The notes beneath the pieces were generated by a model. It saw nothing but the letters and a program-made list of their open reading frames with translations, was not told the origin of the DNA and searched no databases. DNA of 64,000 bases from Diadema setosum (taxonomy: Eukaryota > Echinodermata > Echinoidea > Diadematoida > Diadematidae). Location: contig CM067070.1 of the NCBI GenBank assembly GCA_033980235.1, positions 11,168,046 to 11,232,045 of the forward strand, given 5' to 3'. The position numbers were made by a program, and so were the translations under genes. This document shows, piece by piece, positions 46,711 to 62,592 of this stretch (position 1 is the stretch's first letter; the number at the start of each line of letters is the position of its first letter).

Positions 46711-48980
46711 GGTATGACGCTGTAATTTTGGTAAACTCTATTCTAAGACTTTTTCTAAATGGGAACGACTACGGAAAAAAAATCTGAAATGTTGATCTAT
46801 TTCATGACTTTCTGTTGTTCTCGTAATAGGCCCATCTGTTACACACCTAATACAGCTACTTGAAGAACTAACACCAGGCGCATTGGTCTGATTGAATTGT
46901 TGTTTCGATTTTTAGTAGGGCCTAACTGACAATGATCTGACGTGCACTAAAGTTGAACACTGCAATTAATTTTGTAGGGAAAGTTTTAATTCCTTCCAGC
47001 AGAATATTCAAAGAATGTAGCTAATGGGAAAGCATCAGGGAGTCCGAAAAGTTCATTTAATTACTCAATGGATAGTTTGAGGGAAACTAGGCAATCTGTA
47101 AAGAAATCATCAGTTGTGGGGATTCTTTTTATATTGTCTTTGCATCGTTTAAATATTGTGATGCACACAATCACATTAAAAAAAATGTAAAGGCAACATT
47201 ATAATTATAAGAAAGAATTAACAAGCACTTCATTTTCATAGAAATTTCCTTGATAAAGGTATGTTGCTGAGGTAAGATAGCGAACTATTATTTACCATAA
47301 TCTACCTTTTGATGGTGAAAATTTTGTTAAATTTCTTCAATGATCTTCACTTCCTTTATTTTAGTTGAACATTTAGATGAACATTTATCAAAGTTTAAAT
47401 CGCAATCTGACAGATTGATGAACTTTTTTTCAACTTTGCAGTGAGCTATTTTCTATTTTTTTTTTTCCCGTTTTCATTGCATCCGCAAATGTGTATGGGA
47501 ACAGTGCTCCCCCGTAAATAATGGCAAGAGTAAATGTGTGGTAACCTGGTTTGATCTCGTAGCTATCTATTATTGAATAGGTCCAGACTCCGAGACCGAC
47601 TGTCCTGTCTCGACGCATGGTGGCGCTGAGCAAGACCTTTTGTCGTCTATGACATTAACTTGTACAACACATAAGTTGGCAAATGCTAACTAAGTCTCCT
47701 CCAAAGCGTGGACTTTGTCATGTGACACCAAACTAAAGTTCGCGAGGTGTTAGACTCTGTGAAGGACTCGCTAGCGACTAGTTATTCGCGCATGCAAATG
47801 ACGCCAAAATCCCAGACTTCTCGAGCGAAAAACGAGAATCAGCAGCTGTCATCTTGAACGCCCGTGGCCAGACAAAACCCAATAGCCAGGCCGACGCAAC
47901 GGGCGGGAGTGCCTCTCAACTGCTCGTAGTCGCCACGTCTCTGAAGTAATAGATCCGTTTTCTCGCTCACGAATCGGTTCACGGCATGACTTATATGGCT
48001 TTTAAAGGATCGATAATGCGTGAATGCATGTTGCCTCTACTCAATACTTGGCCACGAGATAGCACAAATCAGATTCCAAACTACTAGTTTTCAACTTTCA
48101 GTTGCCAAGATGGGCATGTTATTCTGAAGGTAACAAGAGCGCAGACTCGCAGCCGCCGATTTGTATCGAAAATGAAGTTCTCAAAATTGTATTCTATGAA
48201 AAGTTTTTGGGGTACATACTTTATTTTATAGGCAGGATTTCAGAATAATTATGTTCTCCTTTAATAGCTTTAATAACCAACACACCCAGGGAACAAACAT
48301 TCTAAACAATCACAATACACTTTCCAAGAGAAAATAATGCTTAATATGATTTTCATCAGACAGTTTCCTTACCTTTCAAACCATCCAATCATTCTTATGA
48401 AAAGAATACTTGCCTCAAAGTCAGTGGATTCTTTTGGTTGATTATCAAAAGTCTGACATACATTCCGAGATCTATCTGAGGTCTACGGAATATGCCAATA
48501 CGGGAAGGGTTTCCGAAAGTGTTAAAGCAACACGCAACCGTCGTTGAGAGGGTTAAGGGCTGATGTTGCCATTGACAACAATATACTGCCCATGATGTCT
48601 CTGACATTCATTCTGTATTGGTGAATACATACAGTGGCTACATCAAATCTGGCGGGTCACTGATTCGAGACATTTTAGAACGCAATGTTCCAAAACGCCG
48701 GAGTAAAAATCCGTCATGTTCCTTTGCCTTCTACCCACAACTTACACAATGTGTCTATTTTCCAGCACGCAATCACGAACTGCCCAAAACTTTGTTCAAC
48801 AGACCAAAATGGCGCTCATTGGGACATTTTTATTCGAGCGTTGATACTTCCGTATATTGGATGTACACTTTGACGGTGATGACCGGTCAGGTTTTGGGGT
48901 TCATCCCACAAGACCGACACCAACAAGTTATACAAGTTTGACATTGAAAAAAGGTCAATGAGTCATAATCTAGGCATACA
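46711..48980. other. Gene-free stretch
   Basis: No recognisable coding sequence or repeat. A GC-richer patch around 47750-47960 contains CpGs but no further support for a promoter. Confidence 0.45.
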
Positions 48981-48984
48981 AGGC

Positions 48985-49148
48985 CCACGAGTTCGATACT
49001 AGGTAAACAAAACCACGAGTATAATTACGCTATGTAAAAAAGGCCAACGAGTTCGACACTAGGTGAAACCGACACACGAGTTCGACTCTAGTTTGCTTAG
49101 TAATGAACTCGTGGGCATTGCTTTCCTAGTGTCGAACTTGTGGGTCTT
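48985..49148. repeat. CACGAGTTCGACACTAGG short-motif array
   Basis: Four direct imperfect copies spaced about 30-45 bp and two inverted copies (GAACTCGTGGG, CCTAGTGTCGAACTTGTGGG) near 49107 and 49127. The inverted copies could pair with the direct ones into a hairpin. Confidence 0.7.
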
Positions 49149-49324
49149 GGGCCCCGTTGCTAGAAACTTTGCGTTTAAACGCAACTTGCAACTGATTGTC
49201 ACTGGCCAATCAAAATCATTGTTGCATGCAAGTCTTCTTAATAGGGCAGACCATGAGCCAATCAGAATGGTTTCAAAATTAGCAATTATTTGCAATTGAT
49301 TGCAACTTTCTTGCAACGGGGCCC
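49149..49324. mobile_element. 176-bp MITE with GGGCCCCGTTGC ends
   Basis: GGGCCCCGTTGCTAGAAACTT is inverted as GGGCCCCGTTGCAAGAAAGTT at the right end. The interior is rich in TTGCAA words. No ORF and no clear target duplication; the neighbouring short-motif array may belong to its target. Confidence 0.75.
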
Positions 49325-51051
49325 TGATTGCCTTGTGTCGGTCTTATGGGCCTCAAACCAATGATGTGGACCAAGGTCCGATATGTTATAGAACTACTTA
49401 TCCTCAGGTCCTCACCTGTACTATGTGTGTTCTCTGAATCTCACGATGACTACTCGTGTGATCATTTTACCCTAGATCTCCTTGTGTGAAGTTCAGATTA
49501 AATTCCTCTTCACAAGTAGATCAATACACAATCGTTTTACATTCTTGATGATTTCCATATTTCACATCCAATTTGATACATTCGACATCACACACTACAT
49601 GGTAGAAACCGAAAGTAATTTCGAAAAAAAAAATGCACAAAAGTGTCGAGAGGTACGTGCAATATTTTTTTTTCAAACGATTGCAAGAGAAAGAGAGAGA
49701 GAGAAAAAAAGAGATAACGAAAGGGAGAGAATGATACATGTGAAAGAGAGAGAGAGAGACACGGTATGTTACAATTATGACTACAGATTAAAGGTAGTTG
49801 ACTCAAACAAGTTATGGGAAGGAAACACACAAAATTAAAAAGTGTATGTGCTATTATATATATGCTATATGAATTTTTGTGAAAGGAACTTTGTACTGGA
49901 AAGATTATAGGTCAAGTATAGTACAGATCCTCAGGAAAAGTGAAAGAAAGAGAGAGATTAATAGAACATGGATTGAAATCTGGAGAAAATGAAGAGTAGG
50001 AACACGCACAAACGCACACACACACAAACACACAATATAGACAAAAGAAGAGCATAATACAAAAAAGAACAAATGCATTATTCAGATAAACAGTCACCAC
50101 AGGTATTCAGTCATCTACCCAAAAAGACTTAACAACACAGACACATCACGAAAACCGCACTTACCCATGATTGTGTGCACACACTCATTTTCTGTCTCAA
50201 AAGGCGGCACACTTACTCATTTTATGCACAGACACTGGACTTGTTGGAAGCGGGGGGGGGGGGGGGGGAGGGGGTACGGAAGGAGCTCTGACGACACTGA
50301 CACTATTCATACATTATTGTTACCAACAGATACTTGCATCTTCGTGGCGGAACATGTTTTAACTTTGTTTTCTGTTTTTTCATTAACGCAGGGTAGGGAA
50401 AAGAGAATATCTCTCTTCTCTGACTGCCATCAAGGAAAAAGACAGAAACAAGATTCCAGGAGAATTAAAGAGGATATGCATATGATCTATCGGTAAGTGA
50501 AAATATTTATGTAATCGTTTTCCTTCATTTACTTGGGTAGAATTATACGATTAGGCGATAGCTCGGGAATAAGGGTCAACCCCCATTCAGTGGAGGTCAC
50601 GCGTTATAATAAGGAAGAGCTGTGCGTGAATCTCGTTAAAAGTACATGTAAATAACCTCAATACAGTAATTGCGAGGAGCGGAGAGAACACCTGGCAAGC
50701 ATTATGACGTCACACGCAATTGCGAACAGGTGCATGGCAGCGAAGAAACTAAGGAGGGTCTACCTAACAACCGACGAATGGTAACAGCCGAATGCCCCCA
50801 TTTTTAGGCGCATCGTAACCATATGAAGGCATTCTGATTTTGTGCTTCCCTAGTTTGTATACTCAATTAAACGGAATAAATATATCTGGTATCTATATAT
50901 CAAAGCCGCCAAACTAGTTTGATTTAATCTCTAGAAGTTATCTTGATAGTCATTATACTGACACTTCTTGTTTTCCCAGCCAGGGAAACGCTTGTTGCTG
51001 CTGACTCAGCCTTGAAATGATCTAGGTTTAATTTGACGGTAAATCCATTAA
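49325..51051. other. Gene-free stretch with GA microsatellite and poly-G run
   Basis: GA-rich tract about 49686-49760, a CA tract near 50010-50035 and a G run of 18 near 50250-50268. No recognisable gene. Confidence 0.5.
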
Positions 51052-51290
51052 AGCCACTGTTTACCATTTGGGGCAGTGATTAAAAAATGTTCAAAATATC
51101 AAATTTGATGTAGGCCTATTATGTATAATTTGGTTGTATCACAAAGCATCATATCATAACATACACATGTAAGGAGATATCAATAGTTTTCTCAATAAAC
51201 CTTAACAGTAGACGGTTTATTCTAGAAACGATTTAAGAAAAACTTATCATTCATATTTTTTATGTTCAACAATACATATCATTGATCACA
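51052..51290. mobile_element. Second copy of the 30.06-kb TTAA MITE, 3' part lost
   Basis: After TTAA at 51048-51051, the sequence follows the reverse complement of 30415-30180 in order: TTTACC.TTTGGG.CAGTGATT, AATGTTCAA.ATATCA, GTTGTATCACAAA.CATC, GGAGATATCA, TTTCTCAATAAACC. Similarity fades after about 51290. Confidence 0.65.
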
Positions 51291-53399
51291 CTGACTAGCA
51301 TTCAATTTGTTCACACACGTACACACTCACAAACATACAGGTTTCTCATTTCAATTCTGCGTACGTAGAAATCCTATCTCTGCTCATGATAAAAAAAAAA
51401 AAAAAAGAATGGCCGCAGCTGAATACGCGTGCTTTTCCAGGTTCGAGAACACGTGGCCATACATACTACTTTATCATCGCCATTGGGCAGATTTGTGCGT
51501 GTCGAAGTCACGCACGTGATCAAAAATGATGGAAAGATGGTCGATTGCCGTCATTTGAAAATATTTTCCAGAACATTCCAACGTGCTAGGGTTAGACTGA
51601 GACACTGGGGAAAAACCTCTGCCTCATAGACAAAGAATTCCCGTCTAGGCACGGAGGGGTGGGGGGGGGGGGGGGGGTGGGGGAGGGGGATTATCAACCA
51701 TCTATCGTTCTGTCCTGGAAGGAATGAAAGCCATCTATTTGGGTGTTTGATGCTCACGCCTCCCGCCAATGTTTGCATTTCAGGTGCAAGTGTTAGCTTT
51801 TCCTCAGACTCTTAACGGTGGTGCAAAAGGCACACAAGGGCCCCAAACCCCTGCAACATTGTCATTCATATTAAAACTACAACAAATCAAAGACTAGCAC
51901 TATCATAATGATTTTCATTCATATTTCCATACTCCTTCTGGTTGTTTATAAGACAGGGTACACAAGGCTATTATTTTTAGGCAAAGTAAGCAAAAAAAAA
52001 AAACAAAACAAAACAAAACACATCGTTGAGACTAGACTCCAGGCTACCAGTCGGATTGGAATTTTCATTGACTGGAAGATGAAAGTCTTATAGTTGTGTT
52101 TTTTTTCCTTTTGAAGTAGTCTTCATCCGATGCTCATCTGGAGGGCGAAATTAATCCAGTAAAATCCTCGAGCCGCGCAGGTGATTGGGTGAGCAGGCGA
52201 TCGAGTAACATAAGCCTCAAAAGAGGATTTGATCCGTAAAACGGAATCAAACAGCTTTCTTAGTGCACGGGAATTTCAAGGCAAGATGGTGACGATAAAG
52301 ATTTTATAAGTAGGATAAGAAAAGTTGTATGTAAAGTAAAGAAATACAAATGTGAGCGAGTTGTGAGTATTTTGTATTTGTATGTGTTTGCTTACTGGCA
52401 TATGCTATACAAAGTGTATAACTAAGTGGCACACACCACCAGTAAGTATATTCATATCTACGCAAGATAGCTGGCACAACGTATCCCTGAGACAGAGGCC
52501 GTTGTGATAATGATGAGCCGATGAAAAGAATAACAGCACTGCACGTTTGCACAAACTTCAAATGTGATGGTATTTCAGAAGGTTTCAGAATTTTCAGGGT
52601 TCGCTGTCTTTAATCTTTATAAAATCCAGCATCAAACGGCCCTCCTCCAAGCAAATCTTACCATGCTTACTCCCAGCGAGTAAATCCACATAAACGCTGA
52701 TGGGTATGCATTCATTCAGCTGTCGCAATCCTATCTTGTTATAAAGTGAGATTGATAACCAACAGAACAATGGTACAGTGTATGTGATTCTTTCTTTTTT
52801 GTCAAGCTATCAATGCTTGGCAAGCCCCTAAAAATATTTCCCCAGCTTTCTCCGTTGATGACGTCACAATATTGCTCTTCGTCATAACGCGCATGATTAT
52901 CATGACCGTCTACCAAAATCTTGGTTATCCTTGGTTAAGAAAGAAAAATATCAGCCCGTTTCTTTGAATGCCTGCCTCATCTCCGAGATTGCAATGTACG
53001 TCAGCTCTAATCATTGTCTACACATTCTTTTTTTTTTTTTTTTTTCAGGTCGTTGCTCTCGCGGCTTCTCGCAGACGGTTCCACATCGGTCACAGGGACA
53101 CGCCGATATTAAGCAATCACCGATAGCTCTTACCACTCCTACGATTGTTAGGATCGCACAGTGTCGTCTGCATGGTCAAGGCCGGCGACTAGGAAGGATT
53201 TTATGTGTGTGTGTGTGTGTGTGTATGTGTGTCTGTGTGTGTGTTGTTGTTGTTGTTTTTCATTTTGAAAAGATGCTTACACTGATTGGTCCTGCTGTTT
53301 TCAGGACGGAATAGTCTGCAGCTTGACAGATCCATGAATGAGAGAGAAAGAAAGAGAAGGGGGATTGGGAGATAAAAGAAACACATACAAAAGTAGAGA

Positions 53400-53438
<39 letters not shown>

Positions 53439-53463
53439 ACAATAATTATATATATATAAATAA

Positions 53464-53518
<55 letters not shown>

Positions 53519-53547
53519 TTCATTATATAACCTTTCATTGACGTTTC
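51291..53547. other. Gene-free stretch with homopolymers and microsatellites
   Basis: Contains a 20-nt class G-rich run (51659-51685), poly-A runs, (GT)n at 53203-53243, and (AT)n at 53404-53436 and 53468-53510. The frame at 52931-53314 reads through the GT tract and is not credible as a gene. Confidence 0.5.
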
Positions 53548-53920
53548 GTGAGTTGTGCATTCCAAAGCACAACCACAGGTGGACAATTCAAGATCTCCTC
53601 ACACATCAACTGCAAATCCACATGCGTCATATACCTCCTAACATGCTCGTTCTGTCATAAACAGTACGTCAGAAAAACAGAAAACAAAACTGTACACAAG
53701 AATCAACAACACACAATCAGAAATACGTACCTACCACTGACATCACAAAACACTCCCATAACACACACCAAACATTTCAATCTGCCCTCTCACTCATTAT
53801 CCAACCTACAACTCATAGCCATCGAAGCAATTGAAAGCAAAACACACAACACAACACTACGTAGATAATCTTTCTGATTGATAAGACCCTCCGCCCAAAC
53901 GGAATCAATATGAAATCATA
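53548..53920 (+). pseudogene. Penelope-like element remnant: GIY-YIG endonuclease end
   Basis: A 106-codon open frame (53548-53868, no ATG start) reads like the C-terminal GIY-YIG nuclease of Penelope-like retroelements. VIYLLTC (27-33) and KQYVRKT (38-44) correspond to the GIY and YIG strands, with the usual glycine of YVGKT replaced by arginine. HFNLPSHSLSNLQL (76-89) and a following IE fit the conserved C-terminal part. The closing motif LRPNGIN appears at 53886-53910 in another frame, so a frameshift and a stop have broken the end. Upstream the fragment runs into an (AT)n microsatellite and no reverse transcriptase is seen. It is a dead 5'-truncated copy. Confidence 0.75.
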
Positions 53921-56920
<3,000 letters not shown>

Positions 56921-56922
56921 AT

Positions 56923-58054
56923 AGGTTTTCCCATTCCTTTTTCTAATTTTTTTCATTCAATTTCACAAATTTTTACTTCAATTTCGTCGCAGGATGTCGG
57001 GAATAGGCCAATCTTACTTTCGAATTCGTCTTTCGTCGTTCATTTTCAAATAAAGTCCATTAAATTTAGTCATTTGGCATACATTTTTGCCATTTACAGT
57101 TCAAATTCGTCAGTCTCACTCGCAGCACTCAAAACAGCAGGATCGATTTCGTCTTTTGTCAATCATTTTCGTTAAATTTTCATTCATATTCGTCTTATAT
57201 CTCTATCCGGTGTGATTTTCCAGCCATTCATGTATTTTTTTTTTCTGTAACCGTTCACATTTTACATTCAGGAGTTAACATACACACAAGTGTCCCCCCA
57301 CACACACACACAGAACCACAGATACAGCACACACACAAGCAATCCGAGTACACACTCATACAAACAGACGTACCGTCTCGCAAACGAAAACACTGGCAAA
57401 CGATTTCTAGGCAAACATGATTAAAGACAAAATTTAAGTGTAGAATTGTAGCCTGTTTAATGTCAAAGAATGGAAAACATAATTATGTTTACTGCTTTCC
57501 AGGGTACAAGAAATAAAGTTTGCTTCATGCATTATGATGCGAAAACCTGAACATTACGAGTTAAAGTTCAAAAGTTGACACTGATATACCATCTTGAGTT
57601 GTGACTTTTGACTGTCGTTTATCCTTCAATCAATTTTGGTGGGCAGTTATGTTTCTCGGGTGTATTGTTAAAGCAAATGGTTAGGGAATAATGTGTAAGG
57701 ATGCAATTTACGAGAGAAAGTAAAAATATGTCGGCTCAAAGTTGGTTCACCATCAAAATAAAGAATCGACAACATCTGACTAATTTGAATGAAAAATTCT
57801 TGAAATTGTGTGAACAAAAACGAATTTCATCTTCATATTCTGCTATCCGTCAGCGGGAGGGATGAATTTGAATGACAATCTTATTGACGATTCTGAACGC
57901 TATGTCTTCGAAAATGTTTGACGAAAAACGAATTGCAATGACAATTGACGAAATTGAAGTTAGGATTTGCGTTCCACGTGCTTCTCGGGACGAAATTGAA
58001 TAATAAGTCTTTGATATTGAATGACAAAAGTGCGAAAATGGATGGGAAAACCTA
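56923..58054. mobile_element. 1.13-kb TIR element, TA-flanked, with AATTTCGTC subterminal repeats
   Basis: Left TAGGTTTTCCCATTCCTTTT and right end inverted TAGGTTTTCCCATCCATTTT; TA lies directly outside both (56921-56922, 58055-58056). Inside both ends, CATTCAATTTC and AATTTCGTC/AATTCGTC words recur many times in opposite orientation. The middle has a CA-rich stretch at 57296-57350. No transposase. Confidence 0.75.
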
Positions 58055-59113
58055 TATCACAAAGTAGGCCTGTACATTACAAACGTCGCCACTCATGATA
58101 TGAATATTATAAACGCGATTTTACTTCTGCATCTGTTTCCACTTCCAAGATAAATGTGAATCATTATCTAATTGTCACTGCTTAGATCTCCATGAAAACG
58201 GGCTTCTTGAACACAATAAAAAATGCTCTGCACTTTATAATCTTTGTTCAGAGTAATTTTGCAATCTTCAGCAGTTTTTTTTTTTTTTTTTTTTTTTTTT
58301 ACTAAATTGCGCGTTCGGAGAATGAATTAAACCAATCAAGGTGATCCTAAGTATTCCGCGAAAATATGTACTCACAGAACAGAATAGACCTCTGTAAAGT
58401 TCAGAAAATAATATTTTGTTGTAATAATTTCCTAAGTGCTTCATCAGTGACAACAAGGTACAAAGTGCTGTGTCATCTATGTTTAATATCAATTTCGGTT
58501 GGCCTATTTTCAATTCATTAAACATTACAGATCTGGCGACTGTGCCTCTATGACTTTAATAAGCTATGCTAAGAGAGCACATCGAAACAAATGGATTAAA
58601 GGTTTGTAAAATAGTTAATAGGTTATTGCGTTGTGTTCATCACTCATGACAAGAAAAAAAAAAAAAAACTTGAGAGCACATCACGTAACAAGGAAGAGTC
58701 AGGTCATGATCCACGTGTTTGCCATAGCACGGGAGGCACTCAACCCTGGAGTAGCCATCGACTCACCTGTTACGCCTACCCTCCGCCTCCCCACCGTCAG
58801 CCCCCTCCCCCCCCCCCCCCCCATCCAGTCTCTCTACCCTTTATGCTAAAGACCCATAGAGTCATTATCATCGAGACACTTTTATCACGCTGCCAGGCAT
58901 TTATGATGTTAATGAGTTCATGTTCGTGTTTGCTCCTTCCCTCTTTACAAACGTGATAATACAACACCTCTATGTGGTCTTTCTCACAGCAACAGTGCAG
59001 TGATTCATGTCTTCATTTTAGAGGAAGAGGCATACAACCATATTAGAAAAGCAATATAAGTAGTTTTTTTTTTCACTTATGTTAGCTGCATCGCGAAGTA
59101 AACATCTACCGTG

Positions 59114-59117
<4 letters not shown>

Positions 59118-59180
<63 letters not shown>
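59118..59180. repeat. (AT)n microsatellite
   Basis: Uninterrupted AT dinucleotides. Confidence 0.95.
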
Positions 59181-59183
<3 letters not shown>

Positions 59184-60405
59184 AAGGGCGTGTACTTCAT
59201 TTCATTTTGTAAACATCTTTCATACTTTGTTTTTGAGTCTCTCAAGTTTTAAAACGAACGTTATAATTTGGCACAAGCAATAACTACTCTGGAATGCGAA
59301 ATTGGCCTGTGGATAACAGTCCAAAGTTTTGTTACTGTAGCTGTTGTTGTTGCTTTCTTCATCAAAACTTGTTTTGTTTGGGAGATAAGATGGTATGCTC
59401 CGAGGATCAGAGCTTAGTCATAGCATGGTCATAGCATGATCATAGCATGGAATTGGAATTCCGAGGAGCAAACGTTTTCACACTGACCCGAATAAAAGTA
59501 TTTTATGTCTGCTTTACATATCAAATAAAATCACTAGTAGAAGAAACTTTACCTGACCGGTCACATAAGCCAATTCACACACCAGCTATTTGGTGAACAA
59601 CTTGCAGTCTGCGTTGCCATGGGTGTTTGAACTGCGGATAGGAATCTATTCTCGCGCTGTGGAAGAAGAAAGTTCACAGTACATGTGTGGATGATTATAT
59701 TGCTATCACACAAAAATGGGCGGTTTAATAATAGTAGTACGGGGATGGTTTAGAGTTATGGGGCAGTTTGGGTACTATGAGGCTGAGGGCAACTTTTGAA
59801 TCAATGCGCGAACCACATTCGGTCAGAATAGACATTAATCCATGAAGTGTATAATACTCACTGCAATCTGATGGAAAAGGTTGCAACATTTTACGGAACA
59901 CTTAGGCGTCGGGATATTATCAATTATGTCCCGTTCGTATCGGTTCTGACTATAGCAGGCGTGAATTATTCAGACAGTTGGCATTTAATACAAGTCACTA
60001 ATGTCATATATTTTAGGTCCTGTAGGTATCAGACACATAACACATCCTCCTAGTGAAGGCTGGCTATTGTAGTATGATGTGTTAAATGTGACAGTGTACA
60101 ATGCGTACAAATGTGTACAAATGTGTACAAATCTTGCGAAAACAAAAACAAAAACAAAAAAAAAAACCCAAACAATTTGCGCTGGTTATCAGACTCCTTG
60201 AGGAGCTAGCACACACCTTCTGAATCACGTGGTGGACGTACGCACGTAGAGTCATGCGGGCGCAGGCACTCAAAGGCAGGGCCAAGAAGAGCGCGATCAA
60301 TACACTGAGTCAATAATGGTAATCGCAGCACCTAAGAAACGGCGCGCCTTGCTCCACCTTTCGATGTTCGATGGAATTTTGACGTGCGAGGGTACGAAGT
60401 AGGTA

Positions 60406-60448
60406 AGGTGGGGGAGGGGGTGGGGGAGGGAGGGAGGGGAGGAGGGGG
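60406..60448 (+). repeat. G-rich tract, G-quadruplex candidate
   Basis: Runs of GGGGG, GGGGG, GGGGG, GGG, GGG, GGGG and GGGGG separated by one to three bases, enough for several overlapping G4 folds. Confidence 0.7.
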
Positions 60449-61118
60449 TAAAGGACAGGTCCTGACATTTTTAGTTGCACGAAACGTGGTTGCTGGTTGT
60501 GATCGTGCGAGGGAATATGTCCACCCTTGGGGCTTGGTGGGGAAAAGGTGTGGAGGCATTCGGATGCAACTAAAGTGGATTATTTTTTTTGTTCTATTTT
60601 ACAAGATCATGCCCAAAAATGTGGCACTCAAGATAGCTTATGGTTTTAAACCGTAGACAGGACGTAACAAAATTCACAGGAGAGAAAAAAAAAACCGGAG
60701 CGATAGGTCCGTACTCTGTTCGGAAAAAAAAAAGTCACATATTAGTACATTTAACATTCATGGGATAGACGAAACATTGTAGAAGTACCTCTTCGAATAA
60801 TATCATTACGGAATCTCATTAGAATTAAATGTTCTATATAGGTTGCTTCTCAAAGTTCGATGGGCATTCCGAATTTACTTTTGATTTTTTTTTATTTGAT
60901 TCATCTCGGCACTCTGTGAAAAATTGAGGGAATCACCTCTATAGGACGAGCTTCAGTGTCCATAGGGGAATAACAGGCCAGCTTACAAGTATATTGAAGC
61001 TTAGGTTTGTTTTTTGGTGTGTTTGTTTTTCCACAGAGACCTTGCAACAAAGCTTGTAACCCAACTGTACGTATACGGAATGAAATTCAAAATACCTTGG
61101 TTGTACCATGCATGGTAT

Positions 61119-61570
61119 AATAAGCCAGTTCGGGGTTCCACTCTGAGCATGAGCAGAAAAGGTCATTTGTGCCAGCAGAGCATGTTGGTTTTTAAATTCA
61201 CTGAGATAAGCATCTGTGATGCAATGATTATTCAAGTAATCCTTGTATTAAAGTGGTGCTTGCCATCACATCCACCTGGCAGCAAAAGCAGTATTTGGCA
61301 ATATCAATAGAAGAAGATTGTCATTACATTTAATGCAAAATAAATGGATGTTTTCCGAAGTGTCAGTGATTGATGGATCATTCTGATCACCTGGTCTACG
61401 CGAGTACATCCTCTGTTTGAACATGACTGATGAATTCCATGAATAATTGTTACGTTGGGCAAGCTAATGCATTCTGTTGCTTGAAGACTAGTGGAGTGCC
61501 TAATCAACTGAGAAAGAAGAAAGGTCATTTGTACCCATCTGTACATGAGCTAACCCCGAACTGGCTTATT
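61119..61570. mobile_element. TIR element (copy A), uninterrupted
   Basis: AATAAGCCAGTTCGGGGTT...AACCCCGAACTGGCTTATT: 19-bp perfect inverted ends. 452 bp, no credible ORF. It aligns end to end with the split copy at 31365-32836, by eye about 90% identical. No target duplication is clear. Confidence 0.85.
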
Positions 61571-62470
61571 GTTGCTATGTCCGGCAATCCTTAAGCAAAC
61601 CTTGAGCAAGGCAACTGGTAGTCAGAGTAGGTTTTTGTTTTAAATGTAGGCATGACATTTGAATGTGATAGTAAATTGGTCTATTCAGCGGTTGGGAAAC
61701 CATTTAAGATACTAAGTGAACAGCGGTATAACGGCGGATCTAAGAAGAAATACATCACTTTTGTTTGTTTGTTTGTTTGTTTGTTTGTTTGTTGCTGTTT
61801 TATGTTTGTATTCGTTTCTCTCCATTATCATCTGCACAAACGCTATAAGACCAACTATCCTCACCTAACCTGGCCCAACACTTCCTAAACAACATTTATG
61901 GAACGAGAGTACAGAATAAACAAATTAAAATTGATCGAATAATGTTTAAGCGAAATTGAATATGTTTAAGCGAAATTGAACGAGTTCTTGACTGTTGTAA
62001 CGTTACTGACGTCTGTATTACATCTAGTCCACTCGACAGGGCGCCAATATTTCATCCGGCACTTGATGAGACGAACTAATAAAAAAGAGCAGACGAAGAA
62101 ACACGGGAATGAATTGAATGAATGAAGATGAATGAATGAAACTGCTATATTCGTGAACGTTGACGAACAAAATGGTAAATGCCCTGTGATTACACAATCG
62201 TTATCGTAAATTTTGCTATCTGTTTTATTTCTTCTTCTGTGCGTTCCGCAAACCTTGTAGTAACACGTCAAATAAGAGTATTCACAGCATAACTTTTGCA
62301 ATTTAATTACAGGTGTATATTACATGAATAGCCACAAATGAAAGAGAAAGGTGGGTAGGAGGAAATAAAACAAAGGTCTGGAACGGGAGGAGAGAAGAAA
62401 CACAAGAGAGAGAGGGGGAGAAGGAAGGGGCATCAAGAGTGGAAATACGGTAATAGAGAGGGCATGTTTG
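61571..62470. other. Gene-free stretch
   Basis: Holds (GTTT)n at 61760-61793 and TGAA repeats near 62107-62140. No recognisable gene. Confidence 0.5.
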
Positions 62471-62592
62471 GTTTTGTTTTTTGTTTTTGTTCATTTCCAT
62501 CTGAGAAAGATGGCTGGATAGCCCATATTCAGCTATATTGGTCTTCCATGGGGTCCAGTTGGATGTGAGGTGTGACCACTTCATCGGGTTAA

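Larger units (their letters stand above)
58057..61118. other. Gene-free stretch with homopolymers and a G-rich patch
   Basis: Poly-T of about 30 at 58274-58300, poly-C at 58806-58822, (AT)n at 59118-59180, three GTCATAGCATG-type units at 59416-59450, and a G-rich patch at 60406-60448. No recognisable gene. Confidence 0.5.

Noticed and set aside
48985..49148. CRISPR-like array of short repeats
   Set aside because: Spacing is irregular, repeats are imperfect and both orientations occur; the window is eukaryotic.
53548..53868. Functional GIY-YIG gene
   Set aside because: No ATG start, a key glycine replaced, C-terminal motif out of frame, and no upstream RT.
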